A DNA stretch of 64,000 nucleotides from 2-12-FULL-35-15 sp036386835 (GCA_036386835.1 DASVUX010000041.1:1-64000), one strand, 5' to 3'. Shown: positions 53,424-62,216, counted from the first letter of the stretch. Numbers and translations: made by a program. The notes: generated from the sequence alone by a model not told the origin.

Positions 53424-54209
53424 ATGAAAAAACTACTCACATCATTAGCAGTTATTACCGCGACAGCAGGCTCTTTTGCAGGTGTTATTGTTGTTGAAGG
53501 GAAATACCAGGACAAAAACTTATATGTACAGAATGGTTATGCCGGCAGTGGCGTAGGCTTTTGCACTTATGAAGTCAGTATCAACGGGAAGACAACAACA
53601 GACGAGGTAAACTCAAGCGCTTTCGAAATTGATTTTTCTGCATACCAGATCAAGCCGGGCACACCGGTGGTGGTTGAAATCCGCCATAAAGACGATTGCA
53701 GCCCAAAAGTATTGAATCCAGAAGCCTTAAAGCCAAAGGCTACATTTGAAGTAATTAATATTGCCATTGACAAAAATGGTTTGTTAACCTGGGCCACAAA
53801 AAACGAAATGGGTTCACTTCCATATATCGTTGAACAATTCCGCTGGAACAAATGGATCCCTGTAGGAGAAGTTCAAGGTGATGGTAAAGCTGATAACAAC
53901 AGCTACACATTCCAGACTACAGCGCATTCAGGCGAAAATAAATTCCGTGTGAAGCAGGTAGGATACGGAGGAGTATCAAAGTCTTCCAACAGTGTCACCT
54001 ATGTATCTACTATTGGTCAGCCAACTTATACAATCTCTAAGGATAAAGCCGACATCAAATTTTCAGGAGAAACACTTTACGAAGTGTATGATGCCTATGG
54101 AAATGTTGTTAAACGCGGCTTTGGGAACGATCTTAACATTACAACCCTGGGTAAAGGCAGCTATTACCTTTGCTACGATAATATAATGGCAGATTTCGCT
54201 AAGAAATAA
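53424..54209 (+). CDS. Secreted protein with degenerate T9SS-like C-terminal domain
   Basis: The protein is 261 residues with a signal peptide (MKKLLTSLAVITATAGSFA). It starts with a strand-rich region (VIVVEGKYQDKNLYVQNGY) and a fibronectin III-like centre (IDKNGLLTWATKNEMG). The last 60 residues (YEVYDAYGNVVKRGFGN, LGKGSYYLCYDN) look like a type IX secretion sorting domain with a Lys-rich end. No catalytic site is seen. It has the best promoter of the window. Its 3' end lies over the far end of the convergent frameshifted Nudix gene. Confidence 0.68.
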   Translation: MKKLLTSLAVITATAGSFAGVIVVEGKYQDKNLYVQNGYAGSGVGFCTYEVSINGKTTTDEVNSSAFEIDFSAYQIKPGTPVVVEIRHKDDCSPKVLNPEALKPKATFEVINIAIDKNGLLTWATKNEMGSLPYIVEQFRWNKWIPVGEVQGDGKADNNSYTFQTTAHSGENKFRVKQVGYGGVSKSSNSVTYVSTIGQPTYTISKDKADIKFSGETLYEVYDAYGNVVKRGFGNDLNITTLGKGSYYLCYDNIMADFAKK

Positions 54210-54848
54210 GCTTCGATTCTTCGATCACGGCAGTGAGCTCACTAATGATCATTGCTGTTGCTCCCCAAACTGTCAGACCCTCTACATCATAGTAGGGGGT
54301 TTTTATTTTTAAACCGCTGCTGTGCGAGATCGTTTTCAATCCACGGATAGACATATCAGTGAGCAACCCGGTATCTAAGTGATAATTTTTTTTACCTCCC
54401 GGGGGTTTGGGATAAAATGAGGTAGCTTTCGCATGGACCCTATAAAAGGAGTAACCATAAAGTTACTGGGGGAGATATAAAGATCAGTCAGGTGACCCAG
54501 AATGCTGATCTCATTCACAGGAATACCTATTTCTTCGAACGTTTCCCTCAGCGCTGTATTGGATAATTCCCCGTCACCTTCATCAAATTTACCTCCCGGG
54601 AAAGCTACCTGCCCGCTGTGAATCCCTTCATAAACCGGGCGTTCTATAAGAACAGTCATTATTTTCTCACCTAATGGATACAACAGAACAAGCACCGCAC
54701 TTGGCCTTGGCTTTACTTCAGCGATAGAAACTTCACGGATCCTCAGCCTTTTCAGCGGGGCCATCAGGAACTGATATTCCTCACCCGGCAATGGTTCTTT
54801 TAACCGGGCCTCCAGCTTGTCCACAAAACGCTCAAAAATTAAATTCAT
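54199..54848 (-). pseudogene. CoA pyrophosphatase (Nudix) with a frameshift
   Basis: From the ATG complementary to 54846-54848 the frame encodes 157 residues and stops at 54375. It includes the CoA-pyrophosphatase signature GIHSGQVAFPGGKFDEGDGE and the Nudix motif RETFEEIGI. Homologues are longer, and the missing C-terminus is present in the next frame: LLTDMSIRGLKTISH and VWGATAMIISELTAVIEES, ending at 54199. The break lies near a run of eight A at 54386-54393 (as T8 on the plus strand), and one added base would restore about 216 residues. This may be a real mutation, an assembly error or a slippage site. The far end overlaps the upstream gene by 11 bases. Confidence 0.75.
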
Positions 54849-54955
54849 CTTTATATATAATAGACAAATATCCAAAATAAACCTCAATCAGGCTACAGAC
54901 GAAACTTTTCAATGTTAAGGGACGTAATAAGAAAAGAACCCTAAACTTACATCCC

Positions 54956-55132
54956 ATGAAACCAGAACAACTACAAGAAATGGTTCAATGGCTTAATCAA
55001 CAGATCACACATATCAATCATGCGATCAATGAAGCCCATAATGAAAGTAATTACGGAAGGGAATCTCAATACGAAGGAATGCGGGATGCTTTTATGAGAT
55101 GCCTTAACAAACTCACCACCGGTACAAATTAA
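54956..55132 (+). CDS. Small helical protein of 58 residues
   Basis: This short frame starts at the ATG at 54956 and ends with TAA at 55130-55132. The protein is charged and helical, with MKPEQLQEMVQWLNQQITHI near the start and REsQYEGMRDAFMRCL further on. There is no signal peptide or cysteine pair. Its stop codon overlaps the stop of the convergent M23-LysM gene, forming TTAA. The clean codon usage and compact placement suggest a true gene, but no homologue was recognised. Confidence 0.5.
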   Translation: MKPEQLQEMVQWLNQQITHINHAINEAHNESNYGRESQYEGMRDAFMRCLNKLTTGTN

Positions 55133-56157
55133 CGCATCACATTGATCTGCTGTCCGACTTTCAGCCTGATCCTGCCGCTAGCGAATCCATTGATCTCTTT
55201 AAGGGATGCAGTGGATGTCCCAAAGCGTTTGGCGATCTCGAATATAGTGTCGCCCTTTTCAATAATATAAGAACGTGCATCTTTGGGATATGCCGCAAGG
55301 CCCCATTTGCTCTTCTTAATGACCAGTTCATTGCAAAGCAGCCGCTGGTCGGGAAATGAAATAAGATATTTTGGATTAATGGGCACGCCTTTGAACCTGA
55401 CTTCAAAGTGCAGATGGCTGCCGGTAGAATGTCCGGTGCTGCCTCCCAACCCTACCATCTGTCCCGCAACAACTACCTGCCCCGGTTTTACTTTGATCTT
55501 GGAGAGGTGCGCGTACACTGTTTCCAGCCCGTTATAATGCCTGATGATCACCACATTCCCGAAACCACCGCTCTTTTTTGCAATGCGCACCATTCCGTCA
55601 AAGGCAGCTGAAACTTTATCGCCTTTGTTCAGGTCAATATCAATCCCGTTATGCTGGGTACTGTCTCGCCATCCAAACCCGGAAGTCACAGGTCCGTTAA
55701 AAGGATGAAAATATTCTCCGCGGTCACCACCATTAAGTGTCAGACATACGGAGGTATCTCCTTTGAATTTAAGTTTGTCTTTTTCAGGAAAAAGGTTGTT
55801 GATCTCCCAGCTCGCATACAGATCGGATGCGGGAATAGTACCCGATGAAGATGTTAAGGTTGCCTGGTTCTCAGCAGATCTGAATTTTGAAGAGGCAATT
55901 TCTATTTCTTTCGCAAGATCCCCGGGAATGGTATCCATTTCCATTAAGAAGTCAATAAGCGCGTTTAGCTGTTCGCGGCTCATGCTTTGAACAAGACTCT
56001 TTGGTTTCGGCAAAGGTTTACCAGCCGCCACATGCAGCGTGTCCCCAGCCCCGCGAAACATAATTCTTGCTTCCAGTGAGTGCACAAAGCAGCTCCCGGA
56101 AAGCAAAAAAAACACAAGACCTGCTCTTAAAAAAGCATGTGGTTTAGTCAAGATCAT
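55129..56157 (-). CDS. M23 endopeptidase with C-terminal LysM domain (copy 2)
   Basis: The protein is 342 residues with an N-terminal hydrophobic segment (LRAGLVFFLLSGSCFVHS). The M23 domain has QHNGIDIDLNKGD and SHLHFEVRF with the zinc ligands, after VTSGFGWRDST. The LysM domain at the end has IIEKGDTIFEIAKRFGTSTA. It is a paralogue of the copy at 49.9-50.8 kb and shares the core VAAAFDGKVRIAKKS-like stretch (here VSAAFDGMVRIAKKS). It hydrolyses peptidoglycan in the periplasm. A long inverted repeat separates it from the aminotransferase gene upstream. Confidence 0.93.
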   Translation of the reverse strand: MILTKPHAFLRAGLVFFLLSGSCFVHSLEARIMFRGAGDTLHVAAGKPLPKPKSLVQSMSREQLNALIDFLMEMDTIPGDLAKEIEIASSKFRSAENQATLTSSSGTIPASDLYASWEINNLFPEKDKLKFKGDTSVCLTLNGGDRGEYFHPFNGPVTSGFGWRDSTQHNGIDIDLNKGDKVSAAFDGMVRIAKKSGGFGNVVIIRHYNGLETVYAHLSKIKVKPGQVVVAGQMVGLGGSTGHSTGSHLHFEVRFKGVPINPKYLISFPDQRLLCNELVIKKSKWGLAAYPKDARSYIIEKGDTIFEIAKRFGTSTASLKEINGFASGRIRLKVGQQINVMR

Positions 56158-56208
56158 TAAATCTGTTGATTTTGGGACTGCTAAATTATCATTTTAAACG
56201 AAAAAAGC

Positions 56209-56243
56209 AAACGGACATTGTGATTAAATCACAATGTCCGTTC
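56209..56243 (-). terminator. Long intrinsic terminator after the aminotransferase gene
   Basis: AACGGACATTGTGATT (56210-56225) and AATCACAATGTCCGTT (56227-56242) form a 16-base inverted repeat with one base between the arms. Reading the minus strand, it is followed by TGCTTTTTTCG. Confidence 0.85.
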
Positions 56244-56262
56244 TTATTTCTTCTAAAATATT

Positions 56263-57465
56263 TTATGCGGAAGTCTTTCCGGGATATACCTGCAGGGCCT
56301 TTTCAAGACAAGCCATTGCATTCTTTAGTGCTTCCTTGTTTAATACATAAGCAAGCCGGACTTCATTCGTTCCCGAGCCCGGAGTGGAATAAAAGCCTGT
56401 AGCAGGCGCCAGCATAACTGTTTCGCCATTATGCTCGAATGATTCGAGGAGCCATTGGCAGAATTTATCCGCATTATCTATCGGCAATCGTGCAATACAG
56501 TAAAATGCACCGCTCGGTTTAGGGCAGAATACGCCTTCCATCTTATTCAGTGCTTCAATCAGGAAATCCCTGCGTTCCACGTACTCCTTCTGAACTGTAT
56601 CAAAATAAGATTTTGGGGTGTCAAGTGCAGCTTCGGCTCCTATTTGTCCGAATGTCGGAGGGCTTAACCTTGCCTGGGCAAACTTCATTGCAGCCGCCAT
56701 AACCTCTTTATTCTTCGAGATCATTGCACCTATCCTTGCACCGCATGCGCTATACCGCTTGGAGATGGAATCCAGCAATACAGTATTGTTATCTATGCCT
56801 TCCAGGTGCATGACGGAAACATATTCTTTTCCGTCATAACAAAACTCACGATACACTTCATCACTTAAAAGAAAGAGGTCATACTTCAATACCAATTGCT
56901 TTAATAAGTCCAGTTCACCGCGGGAATATAAATATCCGGTTGGATTCCCAGGGTTGCAGATCATGATCCCTTTTGTTTTTGGGGTGATCAGTTTCTCAAA
57001 CTCAGAGATCGGGGGCAATGCAAACCCGGTTTCGATAAAGGATTTAACCGGCTTCACAATAACATCCGCAGCACAGGAAAAGCCATTATAATTTGCGTAA
57101 AAAGGTTCTGGAATAATGATCTCGTCACCTGGATTAAAACAAGTCATCATTGCAATCTCAATTGCCTCTGAACCACCTGTTGTTATAATAATATCATTCT
57201 GATCAATATTAATATTAAAGGAACCATAATATCCCGCAAGCTTTTTACGATACGATTCAATTCCTGCTGAATGAGAATATTCAAGAATCCTGATATCCGT
57301 ATTTTTGATGGCATTCATCATAACCTCCGGAGTTTCAATATCCGGCTGGCCAATATTAAGATGATATATTTTGCGGCCTTTCTTTTTGGCTATTTCAGCA
57401 AAAGGGACAAGCTTTCGTATAGGTGAAGCGGGCATGTGCTCGCCCTTAAGGGATACTTTAGGCAT
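56263..57465 (-). CDS. Pyridoxal-phosphate-dependent aminotransferase (class I/II)
   Basis: The protein is 400 residues, the aspartate aminotransferase fold type I. GGSEAIEIAMMTCF binds the cofactor phosphate, NPGNPTGYLYSRGEL is the conserved central block, and DSISKRYSACGARIG carries the PLP-binding lysine. The C-terminal LLAPATGFYSTP-like part (VMLAPATGFYSTPGSG) and NEVRLAY include the substrate-carboxylate arginine. The substrate cannot be assigned. A perfect -7 box (complement of 57485-57492) lies 19 bases upstream. The far end is closed by the long terminator. Confidence 0.93.
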   Translation of the reverse strand: MPKVSLKGEHMPASPIRKLVPFAEIAKKKGRKIYHLNIGQPDIETPEVMMNAIKNTDIRILEYSHSAGIESYRKKLAGYYGSFNINIDQNDIIITTGGSEAIEIAMMTCFNPGDEIIIPEPFYANYNGFSCAADVIVKPVKSFIETGFALPPISEFEKLITPKTKGIMICNPGNPTGYLYSRGELDLLKQLVLKYDLFLLSDEVYREFCYDGKEYVSVMHLEGIDNNTVLLDSISKRYSACGARIGAMISKNKEVMAAAMKFAQARLSPPTFGQIGAEAALDTPKSYFDTVQKEYVERRDFLIEALNKMEGVFCPKPSGAFYCIARLPIDNADKFCQWLLESFEHNGETVMLAPATGFYSTPGSGTNEVRLAYVLNKEALKNAMACLEKALQVYPGKTSA

Positions 57466-57484
57466 GGTGTTTTTTTGTGTGCGC

Positions 57485-57492
57485 CAAAGGTA
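57485..57492 (-). promoter_or_regulatory. -7 promoter box for the aminotransferase gene
   Basis: Reading the minus strand, TACCTTTG is a perfect TAnnTTTG match. It lies 19 bases before the start codon. Confidence 0.5.
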
Positions 57493-57551
57493 ATAAAAAA
57501 AATTCCACAGATGGAGAACATGACAGCGCAGAGCCCACTAAATCTGCCCCA

Positions 57552-57926
57552 TCACTTTGGTTTTAAAACCACTCCTTTAAACCTTAACTCTGAGGGCGAA
57601 TTAATCGCGTTGGAAATAATCTTAATCGTCCGGTCCTGCCGGTCGTATTTCGCATGCGTGTCAAATGTAACTTTCAGCTGATACGTTTCTCCCGGGGCAA
57701 TCGGTGCCGGGGGCTTCTGCAGTACAGTACAGCCGCATTCCACCACATAGTCGGAAATGATAAGCGGTTTATTACCGGTATTCTTTAATTCATAATTAAG
57801 GGTTACGGTATCACCTTCGTGAACAAACCCGAAATTCTGCTTCAGCTTCCTGAATTTAACTTCCTGTGAGAAAGAGGTCAGGCTGAGTAATGATAAAGAA
57901 AAAATAAGAATTGCCTTTAATTTCAT
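57552..57926 (-). CDS. DUF1573 secreted protein (copy 3)
   Basis: The protein is 124 residues from the ATG complementary to 57924-57926, with a signal peptide (MKLKAILIFSLSLLSLTSFS). It is an Ig-like DUF1573 domain with KPLIISDYVVECGCTVLQKP. The conserved CGC may form a disulphide or bind a metal. The frame is open upstream by 24 codons, over a terminator. DUF1573 proteins are abundant in Bacteroidota with no settled function. Confidence 0.82.
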   Translation of the reverse strand: MKLKAILIFSLSLLSLTSFSQEVKFRKLKQNFGFVHEGDTVTLNYELKNTGNKPLIISDYVVECGCTVLQKPPAPIAPGETYQLKVTFDTHAKYDRQDRTIKIISNAINSPSELRFKGVVLKPK

Positions 57927-57936
57927 ATTTAAATAA

Positions 57937-57976
57937 AAAATCCCTTCGGTATTTTCATAACGAAGGGATCTTTTTT
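57937..57976 (-). terminator. Intrinsic terminator between the second and third DUF1573 genes
   Basis: TCCCTTCG (57941-57948) pairs with CGAAGGGA (57961-57968) around a 12-base loop. Reading the minus strand, a T run follows (TTTTTTATTT). Confidence 0.75.
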
Positions 57977-58001
57977 CAGATACTGGTATTACAAACAAAA
58001 A

Positions 58002-58457
58002 TTAGTGTTTCTCAGCTGGAGCAGTTGTTCCTTCTGCAGGTGCAGGAGTAGGATCCGGCTTAACAACACCTTTGATCTTAATGATCTTGGAAGGAGTGTC
58101 AGCATTTGAAGTGATTGTGATCGACTTCTCAAATGCACCGATGCGGTCCGTTGCATAATGAACTTTAATAGTTGCAGTAGCTCCCGGTTTTACAGGATCC
58201 TTAGGAGGTGTAGGAACTGTACATCCGCATGACCCAACAGCGCTTGTTATGATCAAAGGCTCTTTACCAACGTTGGTAAACTTAAATTCCCTGTCTCCAT
58301 TTGCATTATGCTCGATGGTACCGTAATCGATCACTTCAGTTTCAAATTTAAACTTAGGAGCATTTGGGTTTACCGGGTTCGGGGTAGCAGTTTCCTGTGC
58401 AGAAGCACCAATTGCAACACACACGAACAATCCGATTGATAAAATTGCTTTTTTCAT
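58002..58457 (-). CDS. DUF1573 secreted protein (copy 2)
   Basis: The protein is 151 residues with a signal peptide (MKKAILSIGLFVCVAIGASA). The DUF1573 domain has KEPLIITSAVGSCGCTVPTP and ends with SKIIKIKGVV. A Pro/Ala-rich tail finishes with EKH, as does copy 1. It sits 40 bases after copy 1 on the same strand and is likely co-transcribed. Confidence 0.88.
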   Translation of the reverse strand: MKKAILSIGLFVCVAIGASAQETATPNPVNPNAPKFKFETEVIDYGTIEHNANGDREFKFTNVGKEPLIITSAVGSCGCTVPTPPKDPVKPGATATIKVHYATDRIGAFEKSITITSNADTPSKIIKIKGVVKPDPTPAPAEGTTAPAEKH

Positions 58458-58497
58458 TGTCTTAGTTTTAGTTAGTTATTTGTTTTGTGATTAAGTT

Positions 58498-58995
58498 TTA
58501 ATGCTTTTCAAATGGGGTTGCACCATCGTCCTTTTTTCCGTTTGCCGGAAATGCTTCTTCAACAGGTGCAGGCTCAACATGACCTTTTATAGTGATTGTT
58601 TTAGAAGGTGTGGTGGCGTTGGAAGTAATAGTAACTGTTTTGGTAAAGTTACCTGCACGTTTGGTATCATACGTAACTTTGATCACTTCGGAATCACCCG
58701 GTTTAATTGGAACATTCTTAGGGTATGTCGGAACAGTACAGCCGCATGAACCTTTCGCTTCACTGATAACCAACGGCTCTTTACCTGTATTTTTGAATTT
58801 AAATTCATAAGTACCGTTGCCAGCATATGGAATGGTACCGAAATCGTGTACATCTTTTTCAAAGGTCATTTCAGCAAGACTTGTTGAGGCCTGGGCTGCT
58901 GCCGGGCTTGTAGCAAGCGAAGGTGATACAGGAACCGTCTGGGCCGAAGCTGTAAACGCTGTAAAAATGCTGAGTGTAAGAATTATTTTTTTCAT
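58498..58995 (-). CDS. DUF1573 secreted protein (copy 1)
   Basis: The protein is 165 residues with a signal peptide (MKKIILTLSIFTAFTASA). The domain has KEPLVISEAKGSCGCTVPTY and the strands VTITSNATTPSKTITIKGHV. The tail is acidic and ends EKH. The close match to copy 2 shows recent duplication. It is the first gene of the tandem. The gap to valS carries the valS promoter. Confidence 0.88.
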   Translation of the reverse strand: MKKIILTLSIFTAFTASAQTVPVSPSLATSPAAAQASTSLAEMTFEKDVHDFGTIPYAGNGTYEFKFKNTGKEPLVISEAKGSCGCTVPTYPKNVPIKPGDSEVIKVTYDTKRAGNFTKTVTITSNATTPSKTITIKGHVEPAPVEEAFPANGKKDDGATPFEKH

Positions 58996-59169
58996 GTTCT
59001 GAAATTTAAACGGTTAGGTATAAATTTTTTCCGGTCTGCATTTAGCCAAAATCATGCCATATTCAGAAATGCCGGTCAATTGTATTTTCTTCTTTGAAGC
59101 CCCCTTTTGGAATCACACGGAAAGCCTGTATATTATAGCTTTTTAGCCTATAAATTCCGAAAAAATGTG

Positions 59170-59177
59170 TAGGTTTG
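59170..59177 (+). promoter_or_regulatory. -7 promoter box for valS
   Basis: TAGGTTTG is a perfect TAnnTTTG match 36 bases before the ATG at 59214. Confidence 0.6.
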
Positions 59178-59213
59178 TGGCTCTGAAAAAGAAAACGAAG
59201 TAAGTAAATTATT

Positions 59214-61877
59214 ATGGAAATTCCTAAAACCTACGATCCTAAAATAACAGAGGATAAATGGTACAGTCACTGGCTGAAACACAAATTCTTTAAATCAACG
59301 CCTGACGGCCGCGAACCATATACTATTGTCATCCCCCCTCCTAACGTCACAGGAGTACTTCACATGGGGCATATGCTTAACAATACCATACAGGATGTTC
59401 TTATCCGGAGGGCGCGTATGCAGGGAAAAAATGCGTGCTGGGTACCGGGTACTGATCATGCGTCCATCGCAACCGAAGCTAAAGTTGTAGCATTATTAAA
59501 AGAAAAAGGCATTAACAAAACAGACCTTAGCCGCGAAGATTTTCTAAAACACGCCTGGGAATGGAAAGAAAAGTATGGCGGGATCATCCTGAAACAGCTT
59601 GAAAAACTGGGCGCTTCATGCGACTGGGACCGGACACGCTTCACGATGGAGGAAGACCTGAGCGAAGCCGTAATTGATGTTTTTATTGACCTTTATAACA
59701 AAGGCCAGATCTACCGTGGTGTACGGATGGTGAACTGGGACCCACAGGGATTGACCGCTGTTTCGGATGAAGAAGTACTTCACAAAGAAGTGAATTCGAA
59801 ACTTTTCTACGTTAAATATCAAATAGAAAAATCCAACCAGGGCCTTTCCAAAGGAGAGGAAGAAAAGGATGAGTGGATCACAATAGCAACCACAAGGCCG
59901 GAAACGATCCTCGGGGATACGGCTGTTTGTGTTCATCCTGATGATGAACGTTACAAACATTTACATGGAAAGCGCTGCATCATTCCAATGGTAAACCGAA
60001 GTGTCCCTATCATTACCGATGATTACATCACCATGGAATTCGGGACGGGTGCATTGAAGGTTACTCCTGCACACGATATAAACGATTATAATCTTGGCGT
60101 TAAGCACAAGCTTGAAGTGATTGATACAATTGCTGCTGACGGGAAAATGAGTGAGGCTGCAAAATTCTATGTTGGTGAAGACCGTTTCACTGTCAGGAAA
60201 AAAATTGCCAAAGACCTTGAGGAAATGGGCCACATAGTAAAAGTGGAAGACATTAAGAACAAGGTTGGTTATAGTGAGCGTACCAATGCAGTTATCGAAC
60301 CAAAGCTCTCCATGCAATGGTTCCTGAAAATGGATAAAGTTTCAAAACCTGCATTGGAAAATGTGCTTAACGGGGAAATAAAGCTTATCCCTGAAAAGTA
60401 TGTAAACACTTACAAACACTGGATGGAAAATGTACATGACTGGTGCATCAGCCGCCAGTTGTGGTGGGGACAGCGGATCCCTGCATGGTATGATGGAAAA
60501 GGCAATACTGTTGTCTGCAAAACAAAAGAAGAAGCAGTTCTCCGGTTAAAAGAGCTTAAATCAGAAGCAAAAAGTGAGGACATAAAACAGGACGAAGATG
60601 TATTGGATACATGGTTCTCTTCATGGCTCTGGCCGATCTCTGTGTTTGACGGCTTCAAGAACCCGGAAGGCGAAGACATCAAATATTATTATCCTACCAA
60701 CGATCTTGTTACTGCCCCTGAGATCCTTTTCTTCTGGGTTGCACGAATGATTATTGCAGGTTACGAATACAGGGGACAAAAGCCCTTTACCAATGTTTAT
60801 CTGACAGGCATTGTCCGGGATAAGCAGGGAAGAAAAATGAGCAAATCGCTCGGGAACTCTCCCGATCCGATCGACCTTATAAACAAGTTCGGTGCTGATG
60901 GTGTCCGTGTAGGAATGCTGTTATGTTCCCCGGCAGGGAATGATCTTCCGTTTGACGAAAGCATGTGTGAGCAGGGAAGAAATTTTTCCAATAAGGTATG
61001 GAATGCATTCCGGTTGATCAAAGGATGGGAAACCGGAGATGCAAAACAAAGTGAAGCAAATAAGATTGCTGTTAAATGGTTTGAAGCCCGTTTCAATGAA
61101 CAGCTCGTGGTCATAAATGACCTTTATTCAAAATACCGGATGAGTGAGGCATTGATGACAACTTACAAACTTGTGTGGGATGATTTCTGCGCGTGGTATC
61201 TTGAAATGATCAAGCCGGAGTTTGTTGAAGGAAAGTCATTACCGATCGACAGGGAAACTCTGGATGCAACAATCATCTTCTTTGAAAAGATATTGAAAGT
61301 CCTCCATCCGTTTATGCCTTTCATTACAGAAGAGATCTGGCACCTGATTGGCGAAAGAAGTGAAAAAGACTGCATCATCGTAGCCGAATGGCCGGAAGCG
61401 GATATGCAGCACGATGATATCCTGAAACATTTTGATGTGGTTATGGAAGTGATCACCAATATCCGCAACATCCGCAAGCAAAAGAACATTTCCCCGAAAG
61501 AAAAGCTTACGGTATTCGAGAAAGTAAACCAGGGGGCTGAAATCAAAACGTATGATGAGATTATCATTAAACTCTGCAACCTGAGTAGCTTTGAATATGT
61601 GAAGGAAAAAATAGAGGGCGCTTCTTCATTTGTACTGAAGCACGCAGAATTTTTTGTCCCGCTTTCCCAGAACATAGATGTGGAGGCGGAGAAAGAAAAG
61701 CTGGCGAAAGATCTTGATTACAATAAAGGCTTTTTAAAATCGGTGCAGGCAAAACTGGCAAATGAAAAGTTTGTCGCAAATGCAAAACCGGAATTATTAG
61801 AGAATGAAAGAAAAAAACAAGCTGATGCGTTAGCTAAGATCAAGGCGATCGAAGAACAATTGGCTGCATTGAATTAA
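59214..61877 (+). CDS. valS: Valyl-tRNA synthetase
   Basis: The protein is 887 residues. The class I motifs are present: HMGH at residues 50-53 (VTGVLHMGHMLN) and KMSKS at residues 541-545 (GRKMSKSLGNSPDP). The editing domain lies between, with TTRPETILGDTAVCVHPDD. A C-terminal coiled coil (about 820-887) is the ValRS arm that binds tRNA. It charges tRNA-Val in the cytoplasm. It is divergent from the DUF1573 cluster and is followed by a small helical protein gene after 47 bases. Confidence 0.98.
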   Translation: MEIPKTYDPKITEDKWYSHWLKHKFFKSTPDGREPYTIVIPPPNVTGVLHMGHMLNNTIQDVLIRRARMQGKNACWVPGTDHASIATEAKVVALLKEKGINKTDLSREDFLKHAWEWKEKYGGIILKQLEKLGASCDWDRTRFTMEEDLSEAVIDVFIDLYNKGQIYRGVRMVNWDPQGLTAVSDEEVLHKEVNSKLFYVKYQIEKSNQGLSKGEEEKDEWITIATTRPETILGDTAVCVHPDDERYKHLHGKRCIIPMVNRSVPIITDDYITMEFGTGALKVTPAHDINDYNLGVKHKLEVIDTIAADGKMSEAAKFYVGEDRFTVRKKIAKDLEEMGHIVKVEDIKNKVGYSERTNAVIEPKLSMQWFLKMDKVSKPALENVLNGEIKLIPEKYVNTYKHWMENVHDWCISRQLWWGQRIPAWYDGKGNTVVCKTKEEAVLRLKELKSEAKSEDIKQDEDVLDTWFSSWLWPISVFDGFKNPEGEDIKYYYPTNDLVTAPEILFFWVARMIIAGYEYRGQKPFTNVYLTGIVRDKQGRKMSKSLGNSPDPIDLINKFGADGVRVGMLLCSPAGNDLPFDESMCEQGRNFSNKVWNAFRLIKGWETGDAKQSEANKIAVKWFEARFNEQLVVINDLYSKYRMSEALMTTYKLVWDDFCAWYLEMIKPEFVEGKSLPIDRETLDATIIFFEKILKVLHPFMPFITEEIWHLIGERSEKDCIIVAEWPEADMQHDDILKHFDVVMEVITNIRNIRKQKNISPKEKLTVFEKVNQGAEIKTYDEIIIKLCNLSSFEYVKEKIEGASSFVLKHAEFFVPLSQNIDVEAEKEKLAKDLDYNKGFLKSVQAKLANEKFVANAKPELLENERKKQADALAKIKAIEEQLAALN

Positions 61878-61924
61878 TACTTACCCAACCCCTCTCCACA
61901 GGAAAGGACTAAAAAACAAAGAAC

Positions 61925-62200
61925 ATGGCTAACAGAAGAGAATTAAAAAGAAACATTAACGGATTATTAGGTGACGTTATTGAAGAGTGTTACGAATCAT
62001 TGCTTAACAACGAAGGGAAGAATGAAAAAGAAGTTGAGGCTTTAGTTGATGAAGCAGTGGATCTTGCAGATGAACTGATCGGGCGGGCAAATGCAGCCAA
62101 GAAGTTAAAAGGCGCTGAAGTAAAAAAAGAATTTGCTGCGATAAAGGAAGAACTGGGTGATAAAGTAATTGGGTTCATTGAAAAGCTGAATGCTTTATAA
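61925..62200 (+). CDS. Small helical protein of unknown function
   Basis: The protein is 91 residues, alpha-helical and highly charged, with MANRRELKRNINGLLGDVIE and a repeat-like acidic run VEALVDEAVDLADELIG. No signal peptide or cysteine is present. It lies 47 bases after valS on the same strand. Such proteins occur widely in Bacteroidota without function; the basic N-terminus might bind nucleic acid, which is a guess. Confidence 0.75.
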   Translation: MANRRELKRNINGLLGDVIEECYESLLNNEGKNEKEVEALVDEAVDLADELIGRANAAKKLKGAEVKKEFAAIKEELGDKVIGFIEKLNAL

Positions 62201-62216
62201 AATTAGGATCTAACTC

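Noticed and set aside
61163..61675. A 170-codon minus-strand frame within valS
   Set aside because: It lies inside the C-terminal part of a conserved gene, with low-complexity Ser-rich sequence.
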